Origin: Trichoplax adhaerens
Taxonomy: Eukaryota > Placozoa > Uniplacotomia > Trichoplacea > Trichoplacidae
Direction of reading: 5' to 3'
Assembly (NCBI RefSeq): GCF_000150275.1
Contig: NW_002060954.1
Span: 1,702,074-1,766,073 of the forward strand
DNA length: 64,000 nucleotides
The translations under genes and the position numbers were made by a program. The notes under the pieces are model-generated. The model was not told where the DNA came from, made no database searches, and was given only the letters and a program-made list of their open reading frames with translations. Positions 25,109 to 38,343 of the stretch are shown here, one piece after another (position 1 is the stretch's first letter; each line of letters opens with the position of its first letter).

Positions 25109-28100
25109 ATGACGAGTTTGGCGACTTTTATAAGTTCGTATTTTAGCTGGCTCATACTGTTAGTTCTTTGCAGGATATGGTAGGATAGATAGGTTTATTC
25201 TAGGTTATACTTAGATTTTAGTCAGTAACATAGATGATAATTAATTTTTATAGTATAGATGTAAAATTCGGTTTACTTGATGCAGTGATGTTTAATAACC
25301 TTACAAAAATTCTTGACCTTAGCAATACTGATTTTCTTAGTTTATGCTGATGCTATTGCATTGCCATGACATTTAGATATCATGCACCCAGTGAATGCTG
25401 ATTTGGTGTTTGCTGTTAGCACAATCCAAGATATCATTTTGCTTGAAAAAGTGTTGTATGAGAATTTGCGTAGTTATATCCGATTGGAAAAGAAAAGAAT
25501 TGCTGAGATTGAAGATCTACTAGTTACTTATGATAATGATAACTTGCAAAATTATCTTATGGATAAGCAAGATCCGTATCGAAATCCAATCAGCTATTTT
25601 CTCCTCATAAAACGATGGTATACTGTTAGCAATCGACTTAATCTTGCAAGAATAGCTCAACAATCAAAAACAAGTATGTACCGTTACATATTAATATGTA
25701 GAATATCTAATTTATAAAACTTTTGTCCCCATTCTTTAATACCATGGATAATTCGTATTAGTGCATATTTTTACTTTAGGTAACCTATAATAATTTAGAC
25801 TCAAAAATGTATTCGTTCTTGCCATCTTGTGCCCTTAAATTTAAAAATAATTTCGTAATACTGAATTGAATTCACTTCTAGATTATGATGCAACGTAACT
25901 TAGATTACCAACTTTGTTTATCCTTGTTAAGTCTCGTCATATTACTTTCATGGGTGAGAAGATCATTGACATAGTGTGGGACTGATTAATGTAACCAATG
26001 ATAAATTTATAAATCATTACTTCTTGTCATTTAAATACTATAAATGATATACCTAAAGCTTTTTTGAGTTAATTAATGGCTTTATAATTTATAACTCATC
26101 TAGTTACTATTATCCTGAAGATATCCTATAGATGATCTAAATAAGTACTTTATTATGCATTAATACACTTTAGGTTATTATAAGTAAGACGATTTAAGAG
26201 TTAAGATATGACATTAGGTTTACAAGCCATCAGTATATGTCATTTGTAAGCCACAAAGAATATAATTGTATGTATAAAACGGTACTAGATTGAATAGTTT
26301 CTGAAATATTTTCAACATTGCTATAGAATTTCTAGAGCTTATAAATCAATACAAAGACATTTTTCCTACGGATCAAGATAGAAACGATACCGTTAAATCA
26401 ATTTTAAGGTTGCAAGCCATCTATAACATTAGTGAATCACAGTTTATAACTGGTAATATTGGAGGAAGGAACGGATTAGGTGCAACTTTAGACGTCCATG
26501 ATTGCATCATTATAATACAATATGCAATTCATGGTAAAAGTTATTATCAAGCATTCAATTGGGCTAAAGCAGCTCTTAACCAACTTGATATGCAAATGAA
26601 AATTGATCAAGTCCAGTATATAGAGCTTAAGAAAAAACTGATAGAATATCTATCCATTACGGCTTATAAAGTTAGAACCGATAGTGAAAGCGAAGAAATA
26701 CGAACTGCTAATTTTTATTAATTTCTAAAATTGATTTAATTTTAATTTTTACGAGTCCAAGTACTTTCTGTTGTACAGGCTGGAAAAATTGAAGAAGCGG
26801 TTAAATGGAGCAAAAAAGGATTGCATTTAGGTAATTTTGAAGCAGTCGCGGTCTTTGTTACCACCACAGCTGTATATGAGCCATTTAGATAATGAATTTA
26901 ACAGATTCGGTTAAAAAGATCGAAAAAATTGATTATTATCATTACTTAGATCCCAAGAATATCTCCAAACAGCAAAGAGATCTTGTATATCAGCAAGCGT
27001 TACTGAATAAGACCAAAACTAATAACATACCAATAAATCGGCAAAAAAGCGATCCTTCTAGTTCCAATACAGCCTCTAAATCCAATAAATCACCTAATCA
27101 TGCCATGCTATGTAGCGGAATTAAATCTGAAGCAACCCAGGTGAGGTTATCAAAGCTTAAGCTCTAGTTATATTTATAGTTTGATTTAATTTTTTGTAAA
27201 TAAATGTACATCTATTACCTTATTTCCAATTCCTAAAATTTTAGTTTTGTATAAATAAAAGATGTGAACTGAGCGTATACATCAGAATATTAACTATCTT
27301 ATGACACTGGTTACAGAAAAATGATTCAGTTAAACGAGAAAAATTAAGATGTTATTACTACAACCAATCACCTTTATTTTATCTTGCACCTGTGGCAACC
27401 GAAGAAATTAGTCTTGATCCCTTTATAGTTATTTATTATCATGTTATAAATGATCTTGACATAGAAATATTGAAAGAAATTGCAGCTACTCAGGTTTGAC
27501 GCTAATTTTTCTAAATAAGATATCGGAAATTCGATTCTCTGGAATAAAAACAAGATAGCAGACTAATAGCCTAGTTATGTTTTCATTTTCTCCAATGTTA
27601 AAATCTATCAGTTAGATGTAGCAAGAATTCAACGCCAGGGCTTTCAAGGAGATTCCGAAATTGATAGTAGCAAGAGATTGGCCAAATTGTGAGTGATAAA
27701 TGGCTTATTCAGTTTGTATTATTTTAATCTAGAATTGAGACATCTTGTTAGAATTATGGTATTCCAAAGTGGTCTACATTTATAACTTATCAAGCTATTG
27801 TGTTCAATAATCATCGTCTTTTAATATATTGTACCGTTTATTGTAATAGCCTAAATTTCAAATGCTTAGCAGTTATAACATAATCTGCTCGATTACTATC
27901 TAGTATAAGTCTTAAAGTATATATATCTTAGGTTCTCTTAAGATATATTTATTCAAATGCACATAGAATTATTTGTAATGTAGGCTACTACTTATCTATA
28001 CTGTAATTGTTTGCAAATATGCTTGTTTGCAGTAATGAATATTTTTAAATTGTACCTGTCTCACGGTTGATCTAATGGCTTCCCATTAGCGTCGTTAGCT

Positions 28101-29913
28101 ATATCTATATGTGATTGCAGCATTCGATATTTTTAATATTAGCCTAGTGAATAATTTTTAATACGAAAGATGGGGATCGATCGAGCTGCGTTTGAGTAAT
28201 CATCTTCGATTATTTTCAATTACAGTAAATGATATGTTTGATAAAATATATTATCAAAATGATTATCCATTGGACAATTTATGTTATTATTCTCTTAATG
28301 GTCACTTTAAAGTATGTTTTGCACTACTCCTGACACGCATAAGTATTTTTTGTTGTAGTACATGGCTAGAAGACGCTTATGATCCAGTAGTAGAAAAAAT
28401 ATCCAGGCTAACACAGGAACTAACCCATTTGGATGTAAATTACGCAGAAGATTTACAGGTCGCAAATTATGGCATTGGTGGACATTATGTACCACATTAT
28501 GATTCGACCATAATTGCAGTTAAGTTATTCTTTTTATAAGTTCAAATTTGTAGCCTTTAAATTAAGAATAAATGATAACGCTGTGAATTTTTTATAGTAA
28601 TCAAATTTAGCACTAGGTTGAATCATTTTGTTATAAACGATCACAGTCTGTATTATAAAATATATTTGCATATCGAATTTTAGCCAGAAGATCCACTTCA
28701 AAGATTAGCTACGATGATGTTTTATGTAAGCTGAGATGATAATATACTAGTATTGTCTGTTTATGGGTTTATAATTATGGATTATTGCACCCTACGGATG
28801 ACTTTATCGAACATCTAATGTCCATTGCCTACTTGACAGCTCAGTAACGTCGAGATTGGTGGCGCTACTATATTTCCACGACTTGGGGTAGCAGTACGGC
28901 CTCAAAAAGTAAGATATAAGTGTAGTATACTATACGAGTATGTACATACAAATTAACGTGCTAAACTTATTATGTCACCAATACAGCATAAAAAATAACT
29001 ATTTTAATCGAAACGATCGAATTATCGCAGAAATAGATTATAGTTTCTGCAATATCTACAAATACTCATTTTATTATGGCTAAACATTCAGGATCCAATA
29101 TGAATTGAATAACTTCGTCTATGAATGCATATTCAGTCAGTTGAAATAGAATTAATTGTAATTATAAATGTACCGATACTAATTAACGGTATATTTATCT
29201 ATCTCTTTCATCTCTAGAAATTAAAAGTAGAGTAGCTGGTGATTGTATATTACAGACGTAAAGAGTAGAGTAGTCGTTGTAGTGCAACTCGTATAAGAGA
29301 CGAAATATTATCCTAAGTGTTAACAGAGTACGGTAGATTTTAAAATTCCTAATGCAGTATTTTAGAAATTGTTTGACTCATATTGAATATTCGTGATTCA
29401 GAATTATCTCACGTCTAGCATTTTATAAGCTATACATAAGGGTTGCGCATATCATTTATATAAGAACAGTTAGCTAAACCCATTCATAAAATTGTATGGC
29501 ACTATGCCGAAGAATGCAAGCGTATTTACTCATCAGTCTGTCTCCAAATCATGAGAGAATATTAGTATTATGGAAGATGAAAAGATTATAGCATTAAAAT
29601 AAACTAAAAAAAGTTTTTACAGGAACTAAGAGTCATTGAATTAACTCAATATTGCCTAGGGGAGCGCATTATTCTGGATAAATTTGAAACGTAATGGGTT
29701 GACCAATCGGCAAACTCTTCATGCAGCTTGTCCGGTAGTTATAGGATCGAAATGGAGTGAGTGTTATCACTTATTATATTGCAAATTTACTTTCGAGGTG
29801 CAGCATAAGCTTATAATGATTTTTAATATTTGATTGTAATAGTCGCGAATAAATGGATTATTACGAGCGGTCAAGAATTTCGCTATCCATGCAGTCTTCA
29901 TTCCGACGAATAA
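25109..29913 (+). CDS. Prolyl 4-hydroxylase alpha subunit, copy 3
   Basis: Third tandem P4HA gene. Firm exons: the body of exon 2 to 25673, 26327-26670, 26779-26830, 26950-27140, 27317-27493, 27612-27688, 28359-28518, 28684-28725, 28840-28908, 29660-29756, 29843-29913. The catalytic set is complete (VPHYDS, TLHAACPV, GSKW; H435, D437, H500 and K510 in the model used). Exon 28359-28518 is exactly the sum (160 nt) of the 100- and 60-nt exons that are separate in the other copies, so one intron is missing. The 5' end is unresolved. My tentative model takes a signal-peptide exon 25109-25179 (core FSWLILLVLC) spliced to 25420, giving 534 codons, but this uses a phase-2 junction where the other copies use phase 1. 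The alternative near 25288 reads as a signal peptide only after a frameshift and meets a TGA. The gene may be functional or beginning to decay at its 5' end. Confidence 0.85.
25287..25376 (+). pseudogene. Relic-like signal peptide segment before P4HA copy 3
   Basis: In the reading frame of exon 2 this stretch encodes LTLAILIFLVYADAIA, a typical signal-peptide hydrophobic core. That frame has no ATG and meets a TGA at 25367-25369. An ATG at 25288 in another frame lies where the start should be, so a single-base indel plus a nonsense change would account for the sequence. Either this is a decayed first exon replaced by the 25109 exon, or there is a sequence error here. Confidence 0.45.
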
Positions 29914-31781
29914 TATGAATAAACTGTCAATGAAAGTCAATGGTTCTTATGGATCTAATTTGTATGAAATAAAAATTTTACCAAAGCTCAACATATCGAT
30001 CAGCGTTTAATTTATTTCGAATTTTTTGTCCATTATAGCATAAACTTTGATATTGACTTACCGAGATTGTGTGCTATAGTGGAAATGATCATTTCAATAC
30101 TATTCTGCCTTTCATTGCATTAGTCACACTATTTATGACAAATAGCATCTTGATAGCCTAAGATGGCTAAATTTGAAAGTTTTGTCTATATTACCCACGA
30201 TTCAGATGATAAGACTAAAACTAATTGCTTAAAATTGCCATGAAAACCACGGAAAGCCTTAAGTTATCTCTTACATAATTGATAAAAGCTTGTAGTACTA
30301 TCTCTAGCTAATGCTAGAAGGGATGATGTGATAATAATTGATCTTCAATGATTATTTATTCTAGCTCTCGTGTTAATTATAATTAATGAATATGAATTAT
30401 TAATCGTTATCTATGTCTAATATGTTATTATTTTTAAGGATGACCATGCTTTTAACTACAGTATTTTATAGATTATTCTTTAACCGTTATCGCAATAGAT
30501 ATTTCGTGACATTTAAACGTCACAGGTTTACTGGCATTGGTTAAATTTTTAATTTTCATAGTAGATCACGATATGTTTAGGTATTTTGATTAGAAATTTA
30601 CAAAGTGTTCCTAATACTTAAAGGGTAAATCGTCACAGATCGAATCCGTAAGAAATTACTTCATAAGTCTTTTAGTTGTTTCTTCAAAATCAGCAATTAT
30701 GCCGTTGTGGAAATAAATTTATTCATGATCAATATACGATTGTCTATATACGACATTATTTGATAAATCTATTACTGCAATATTTAGAAACGTAGCCAAC
30801 ATTTAGCACGTTACTAATATTTAAAAATTTATTACAAGGCCCAGGATATTTGCAGTAAGTAAAATTCCTATTATTGCCAGCTAACATCAAGAGTCAATAT
30901 TGACACTTATTTATTTTAAGAAATTGATTAAAGTGCACCTGTTTTCATCCATATAAGTGATGAAAAGAATAATAATCTCTGACTTGTACTTATAGATACT
31001 CAGACAAATTTATTATACCTACTATATTTAACTCATCTCGTCTACCTCAACTTACATTTACTGGTTAACCAAGTTAATTTGCCTTCGTATTGTATCGTTT
31101 AAATCAAGAATGTTAGTTATTATTCTTAAGACTCATGAATAATTAAATTTCTAATATCAATCTGGGAATTCTCAGACTGAAAGAAATAGTTCGAAAGTCG
31201 ACAATTGATCTCTCGTGTAGTTTATCTAGTCACCGTATAAATTAGGCCCTTATCTATTGAATTCTTTATTTTAATACATCAAGGGTGTTATATCTAGTAA
31301 ATCAGTCATTAAATAAGCAGAATCTAGGTAAGTTTATGGTCTTGAATAACTAGTTTGAGATTAATTGAGGCTAATGACGAGCAATGCTCATTGCCGTCTG
31401 GATATATCAGCTATTTCCTTAAAAGAATTTTGGTTTCGGCAAATGAAATATGAAATAGTCCTTGATAATTCGTATTTAATTGTCTGATACCCTGTTTAAA
31501 GCAATTGCTACGTAAAATAATAGTCTACTCCTGCACGTGTTTTTAAAATTATTACTACAATGAATAGGGCGATTCTATTTCTATCTTACTCAGAGTGCCT
31601 GAGAGTTTGTACTAATGTAGGCTACATTGAATCTTTCAAGCAACATTTTGTATTGTATAATTTAAGTATTAGTAACTATTGATCATTGCATATATCGCTC
31701 ATCGATGCTTGTACAAATATCGATATTAGGGCTTGATTTTAACTTTCTGATCCATTTATTAAGTAATAGAAACTTACAGTG
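29914..31781. other. Intergenic spacer, P4HA copies 3 to 4
   Basis: About 1.9 kb, AT-rich, with no recognisable gene. An AATAAA at 29968-29973, 55 nt after the copy 3 stop, is a good candidate poly(A) signal. Confidence 0.55.
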
Positions 31782-34700
31782 ATGCTCAAATTTGCCTTAC
31801 TGCTAATATTTTTTCTTCTCGGTAAGTCATCATCATGTACGATGGTTAATTGGTAATATGCAGTAATTCTTTAATTTTAAAGGAACAGTATCCAAATTTC
31901 GCAGAAGCAATTATGGAATTCTACTTCTAAAAAACCATAAGATACAGTAGATGTCATGATTAATTACACTACGAGAGTAATCAAATTGTAAGATTAACAG
32001 ACGATTTAGTAAAAATTAATTTAAGCAGCTATCAAATTGAAATAATTTTTAACCAAGTTACAGTTTTAACTACAGCAGCTCAAGCACAGAATTGTACAAC
32101 ATGATACGATTTCGTATACTGCAATCAAATATTCATTTCGAAATTTATATGGAATTAAAACTATATCTTTTGAATAATAAAGTAAATTACTTGGATATCT
32201 TATGCCTTTTAGAACACTACGGTGCGAATTTATTTGCATATGTTTATTCCTTGCTTACAGTAACAGAAAATATTAAAAATATAAGACATTTAATCCTTCA
32301 TTATTACCCGTATGCAATTTTAGAACAGTGCAATATTATTTCAGGTTCTAGTTATAATTTGGAGCGAATTGTGATTGTAGGAATATCTATCCGTAGACTG
32401 ATTGATACTTTACAAATTTTGCATATTTTACAGCTTACAATACGATTCTTTTAACACTTCTTCTATTAACTAGCAAATATCCAATTTCATGGTATCTGGG
32501 GTGATAATGTACGCTCCATTGATGATATGGATAAACTACTAAAAATGGAAAAAACGCTGTATAGTTCCTTAAAGAGCTACGTTCAAATGGAGAAACAACG
32601 ATTGAATAAAATTTCCGACCTTTACCAAGAAATTACTGACGGTGTTAATGGAACTAATTTACCTCACCATGATCATGCAAAGCATCCACTGGCTATATAT
32701 CTATTAATTAAACGCTTTCTTATTACGTGGAAAAACATTGAGATAGTTATGAATGAAGACTTGGGGAAAGGCTAGTATACGGAGTGTTTCTATCGGTGAT
32801 CGAGTACATTTTTTGAAAACTTATAAGCCGGTTATAACATATAATTCTCTATTTTCGTATCTTAGAACTCTCTAGCACCTACAAAAATCTTCAGGATTAT
32901 TTTCCTGAAGAGAAGGATTTAAATGAAACTGCAAATGCAATACTAAGGCTGCAGGAAGTTTACGACCTAACCGAAGAGAATTTAGCAAATGGAAAGATTG
33001 CAGGAATAAAAAATGCTATTAACAGTTTAAACTGGAAAGATTGCCTGTTAATTAGTCAAGTTGCTGAATCGAATGGACTCTTTAATCGATCATGTCGTTG
33101 GGCTCAGCAAGCATTATATCAATTACCACTACAAGAATATAATGACACAAACTTTCCAGTACATGACCTTAAAACTGTTTTAAAGCGTATAATTACAATC
33201 TTCTATACGGTAAGGCAAAATTCTTGATTACAAATATTGTTACATCATTGTCACTTTCCTGCTCTACATCGTCTACTTATAAAATAACTTGACCAAATGT
33301 AACTTTTCATCTAAAGAAACGCTGAAATTTATGACCTATAGTAGTGAAACTTGCATCAATCTTAAAGAAAGCACTGAAATTCTACAGGCTGCTTAGTAAA
33401 AATGTTTTATTTTTCACAAGGTTTACATCAGTATTTTCATATGTCATACCCTGATACTCGTATAGATATTCGAGCAGTTCTAGAAAGCTCTACAAGGTTG
33501 CTTAATAACACTATTTTAGTTATCGATCATTCTTAGATGTCCCTACGATCTATTTCAAAGTAATGTCAAGAAAATTAGCTGATGATTCGGTACTGCTTTA
33601 CGATATATAGACCACAGCTAGAAATCGATCAGTTCATGATGCTCTAGGCCATGGACTGATTGCGTCAGAGTATCACGATGATATTTAATATTTTTACCAG
33701 ACACTTGCTATTTTGCTCTCATTGTTAAATGTGATAAAAAAATCATCAGAGAATTACGTTTCATGACATCCGTTATTCTTTATTAGACTGGTCAAACCAG
33801 AGAAGCTAGAATGTATATCCAGAAATTACTTCGTCTTGGTGAGTAATACATGACCGACATCTACATACTGGATATCTAAATCTGGACAGTAAATAAAAGA
33901 ACCTATGACTGACTCAAACAATTTTTATATAAAAACTATTCGTATGGATCAAGATCTCGTTTATCTGACAGTTTATATCAAAAAAAGTAAAAAATTCTTT
34001 CAATTTCAATAGACAGAAAATTGCTGAGTAGTAGATGTCGTTAAATTTAGGTCAAAATAAAATATTTATTTATGGTAAAGGAAGTTACTTATATGGGTTA
34101 TAAAACTATAATCCTATTATGAGAACCTATGTCAAATTTTAAAAACCATTTCAGTCGGTAAAGGAAATTATTTACTTACAAGTCTCTATTACCTGCAGTA
34201 TATCAAGAGAATTAAAATTGTTTGTCTATAATATAGTATATCGAAAGAGTTCATGTTGATACAGTACATATCAAATATCACTACATATTCGAAACTATAA
34301 ACCGTGATTTGATTCAAATCACGACTAAGATTGAAGCAGCTAGGAATTGCTTACTCAATTTTTAAATCTTCAGTGCCTTTGAAGTATTTCAACGCTTGTG
34401 AAGTAGATAATAAAGATTAGAATTTTAGAAAATTGTTTTATGTACGGTACTTTTATACGACGCTACTAGCTGCTATATTAACAGTAAATTAAGAAGCGTA
34501 TTATTTTATTCCATTTCTGCCATATGGACAATTATTATCGAATGTCAGATCCTAAAGACGAATTTATCGTAAAGAATATCCAGATTTCCATGTTATCAAG
34601 AAAGAAAAAGGGATCTAAAACGCGGACTGTCCTTAAGACGTTGAAGGTCATGGATAATGCTTCTCTTGTTAATCAACAAGCTACTGCACGTTATCAAAAA

Positions 34701-37389
34701 ATTCGAGAGCTATGTATAGGCAATGAGGTATGGAAAGTTGTAAAGAATAAATTACATTTTTTATTCTACGTATGCTTCTCGCTTTGATCTAAAATGTGGG
34801 GCAAAATGTTATCATTTTATTATGGTGTCATTTTACTATGCAATTCTTAATATTTTATGTATATCTCATCATGTTTTAGAATCTGCCAGCTAAATCGAGT
34901 GGTCATCATCTGAAATGTTATTACTTTTATCCGTCATCGAAGACAAGATTTATGCCATATGCTATAGAAGAAATGAGCCGTGATCCTCTAATTATTCTGT
35001 ACCATAATCTAACTAGTAATGCTGAAATGGAGTCTCTAAAGGCACTAGCAGCGAAACAGGTAATTAATTAAATTTATAATACTGTAAGTCATACATAGTT
35101 GTACAGAAATAGTTATTATGATCATAAGCTTTGGGCTACGCATAGTTATTTTCACATGATAATTATTTATTCTGCGATGAGTTTGAGATAGAACACTTAG
35201 GTTATGATTGGAGATATATTGTGTGATATATACATATATATAAGCCAATAGCAGGATATCCTGTAGCCTAATTCATTTAGCTATATATATATCTAATTGA
35301 TTAAGATCATTCTTTGTGAATTCTATATCGTGACTGGATATCCGTATTTTTAATACGATAGCTCCAACCAGCTGGTGTATATCACACAACTTCAGCGGAT
35401 AACCGGAATCTAGAAGGCTATACAAGAATTGCTAAAATGTAAGTTTAGGGTAAATTTCCTACATTCGTACTTTAGAAGACGACATATTTATTGTAAGACT
35501 GGAACTTTTCCTATATCTTGTCGTTTTTCATACATGTACGGTAATTTCATAAAATTTCATGCTTATTATATCTATCTGTCGATTTTGTTATGGCCAGAAA
35601 TATTACGAGAATAAGTTAGATAGGCCATGTATAAATTTCTGTGGTATTTATAGGTAGTGACTAAATTAGATAAAGTGTAATTCATTTACTGAAATATATA
35701 TACTCTGATGAAAAATTTATACTATCATGACAAGGGCTTTTATTTTGGACGAAGAAAGTGCTGTCGCATCTGCAATTACTCAACGTTTGCAAGATGTAAC
35801 AGGACTAAATATGAACTTTTCCGAACCATTGCAAGTAAGAGAATATAATGCTGAAATTGTAATAGATTTTAAATGTTTCTAATATCAAGAATGAAATCAA
35901 AATAAATTAGGTTATTAATTATGGAATAGCTGGCCAATATACACCTCACTATGATACCTTTCCAGCTAAGGTATACATGTTTCACCCTTATAATAAAACT
36001 ACAATTATTTCATAATCATGGCCTTTTATCTTCAAGATATGAATGTAAAACCTGTTAATATGAGTACGACTTAAAATTCTGAGTATATTTATGAGTTTAC
36101 TGCTTATCAAAGATTCTTAGAAGAGTAGAAAAAAGGTGTAACATGCGGATAATCATCTAAAAATAGATAACATTTAGGAGTAACCTGAATAGTATTCGCC
36201 ATTCATTTATGACTGCTTACGCATTCGAGGTCGATAAATAGTATCTATATATATTTTTAAGAATTTTTACACTTTGAAGGCTATTTAGCGATAGGCTATC
36301 TGTTGGATTTTTTGCCTTTGTTACAGTAGTAGTAAATCGATCTTCTTGTTATCATTTCTCAGTCTGGCGATAGATCGCACCCTAGCCATGATCGATTAGC
36401 AACGGCGATCCTTTATGTAAGTTCATCACCCAAAGAAACAAATGCATGCTCTTACAATGTTTCATTAGCATATTGATACGGATAAAATGTTCAAATGCAA
36501 TGATATTTAACTGTTTTGTATTAAATTGTCTTTAGCTAAGCGACGTGGAACGTGGCGGAGCCACTGTATTTACTAATATTAACGTTAGAGTACTGCCACG
36601 CAAGGTTAAAATAAACTCTAAAGTTACAAAAATTATATGCAAATTTTAAAGATTAGAATGATTGTCATAAAATCTGTTTATAAATATTTAGCTAATTCGG
36701 TAGCGGATGGATATAAATTGATAAGATTTGTTATCCTTCTTTAAACTTCAAATGTTACTCTAACAGTCGGTTCTTCGTATATTAGAATAATCTCTCATTT
36801 AGAGTGATACATTCCGATTAATCCTTGGCTTGTAATTTTAATTCTTTATGCAGTATATCTATATTAATTTATTAATGATCATGTTACTTTAGGGTAATGT
36901 CATCATATGGTATAATTATTTGCCAGATGGAAATTTACATCCTGGAACTCTTCATGCTGGTTGCCCTGTATTAGTCGGGTCGAAATGGAGTGAGTTATGA
37001 ATAAATAAGCTGTTCTGTTATCAGTAATGTAGATTTTCTGTTTGATATCCTACTCGATCTTGTTTACTGTAATATAGTATTCATTACAGCTTAGTAAGTC
37101 GACCATGCTATATTAAATACGAAGTGTCTACGATTATTTAGCAAGAGTCTGACTCTTAGCTATAAACCTGAGCCTGGAAAAATGATTATGTTTCTAATAT
37201 GATACTTTCACTAAATTAATATTTACGAGTATAATTTTTGCGTTTGACAAATGATGAAAAAGAATAAATTTATTTTTCGATAGCTATCACTGAATTATCG
37301 ATTAAGTTTAAGTTATATCACTTGCAGTTGCCAATAAGTGGATCCAAAGTAAAGGTCAGATGCTGCAGTCGCCTCGTAATGGTGGTTAA
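31782..37389 (+). CDS. Prolyl 4-hydroxylase alpha subunit, copy 4
   Basis: Fourth and most divergent tandem P4HA gene. Exons: 31782-31821, 32474-32770, 32866-33209, 33787-33838, 34549-34727, 34880-35059, 35362-35438, 35735-35834, 35911-35970, 36363-36416, 36536-36604, 36893-36989, 37328-37389; 536 codons plus stop. A short signal peptide (LKFALLLIFFLL) precedes the dimerisation and peptide-binding regions. The iron and 2-oxoglutarate residues are intact: H436 and D438 (TPHYDT), H505 (TLHAGCPV), K515 (GSKW). Exon 2 appears to end at a GC donor (AAAG|GCTAGT). That choice keeps the phase-1 junction of the other copies and makes exon 3 344 nt, as in copy 3. The alternative GT donor at 32775 with acceptor at 32875 also keeps frame. 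Differences from copies 1-3: the exon before the second catalytic block is 54 rather than 42 nt, a conserved Trp in exon 8 is Phe (AFILD), and the C-terminus lacks RYPCSL, ending SPRNGG. A substrate preference different from copies 1-3 is possible but unproven. Confidence 0.92.
32092..32454 (+). other. Open frame in intron 1 of P4HA copy 4, probably chance
   Basis: A 120-codon open frame lies wholly inside the first intron of P4HA copy 4. The translation is rich in Leu, Ile, Tyr and Asn, as expected from AT-rich sequence, with no domain I recognise. Its length is the only reason to note it. Confidence 0.2.
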
Positions 37390-38343
37390 AGATATGTTTT
37401 ACTTTCTTTAAAGAACGACAGCCAATAATGTTGCGGTAAACCTTTCAAGCAAATATTACCTAATCTGTAAAGATTCTCTGATAAGATACTGCACGCATGA
37501 ATAACTAGAATATTAAATAAAATTTAAAGAAGGCCGCTAGTTCTGAGCTTATTAGCTAGCATTTCATTGTAAGAGTGCTATCGATTGGTTATTAAAATTG
37601 CTTGATATCAATTCGCAATACGGTAGCAATAAATGATTATGGAAATAAGACTCACAAGCGACGGAATTGTCCTTTAATAAAATTTCCAAAAAGTTCAACT
37701 TGCATTCGAACTGCAATATTATAGTACCTACTGTGTGTAGTATAATAAATGAACACTACTGCAATGATGTGTCCATACTGATTAATTATTTTTTATTGGC
37801 ATATTTATACTACTTACATAATGTATTAATAATTTGCTAGTTAGCAAATTTTAGCCAGAATATACTAGCAGAGATTTAATAGATATTAATAAGTAGATGA
37901 AAAATTACGATACTTCATTTTGAATATAGATATAATAGCCCCAAAGTATAAAAATAGAAACAATTTACAGTGCGTTGATGCTATCTCAGTTAATATTCTG
38001 AAATGTAGTTCAACTGTGGCAATTACACATCGGGTAAAAGCATCGAACAGCGAGGAGTATAGTATATTACGATGATACTTTCGTGCTCAAAGAACTCTTC
38101 GATAAAATTTCATTTTGAATAACAAAGCATTACAATCTTCACCATATGGATTATTACATACAGCAAATATCATCTGATCTGAATTATTACCATAATATTT
38201 AACAAAATTATAAATTTTAAATACATTAAATTAAAGCTTTACGTAGTAGTTTCTTAATAATATTCACAATCATAAAGAAATTCCTAATATTCTACTACAA
38301 GGTAAGTAAAATTTACAATAAAATGAATTTAGGCAACATATTC
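37390..38343. other. Convergent intergenic region
   Basis: About 950 bp between the 3' ends of P4HA copy 4 (+) and the HGSNAT-like gene (-). An AATAAA at 37516-37521 is a candidate poly(A) signal for copy 4. I see nothing else. Confidence 0.55.

Noticed and set aside
25288-25350. ATG at 25288 as the start of P4HA copy 3 with a 37-nt intron to 25377
   Set aside because: It keeps phase, but the encoded N-terminus is polar with no signal peptide, and the intron would be far shorter than others here. Kept only as part of the unresolved 5' end.
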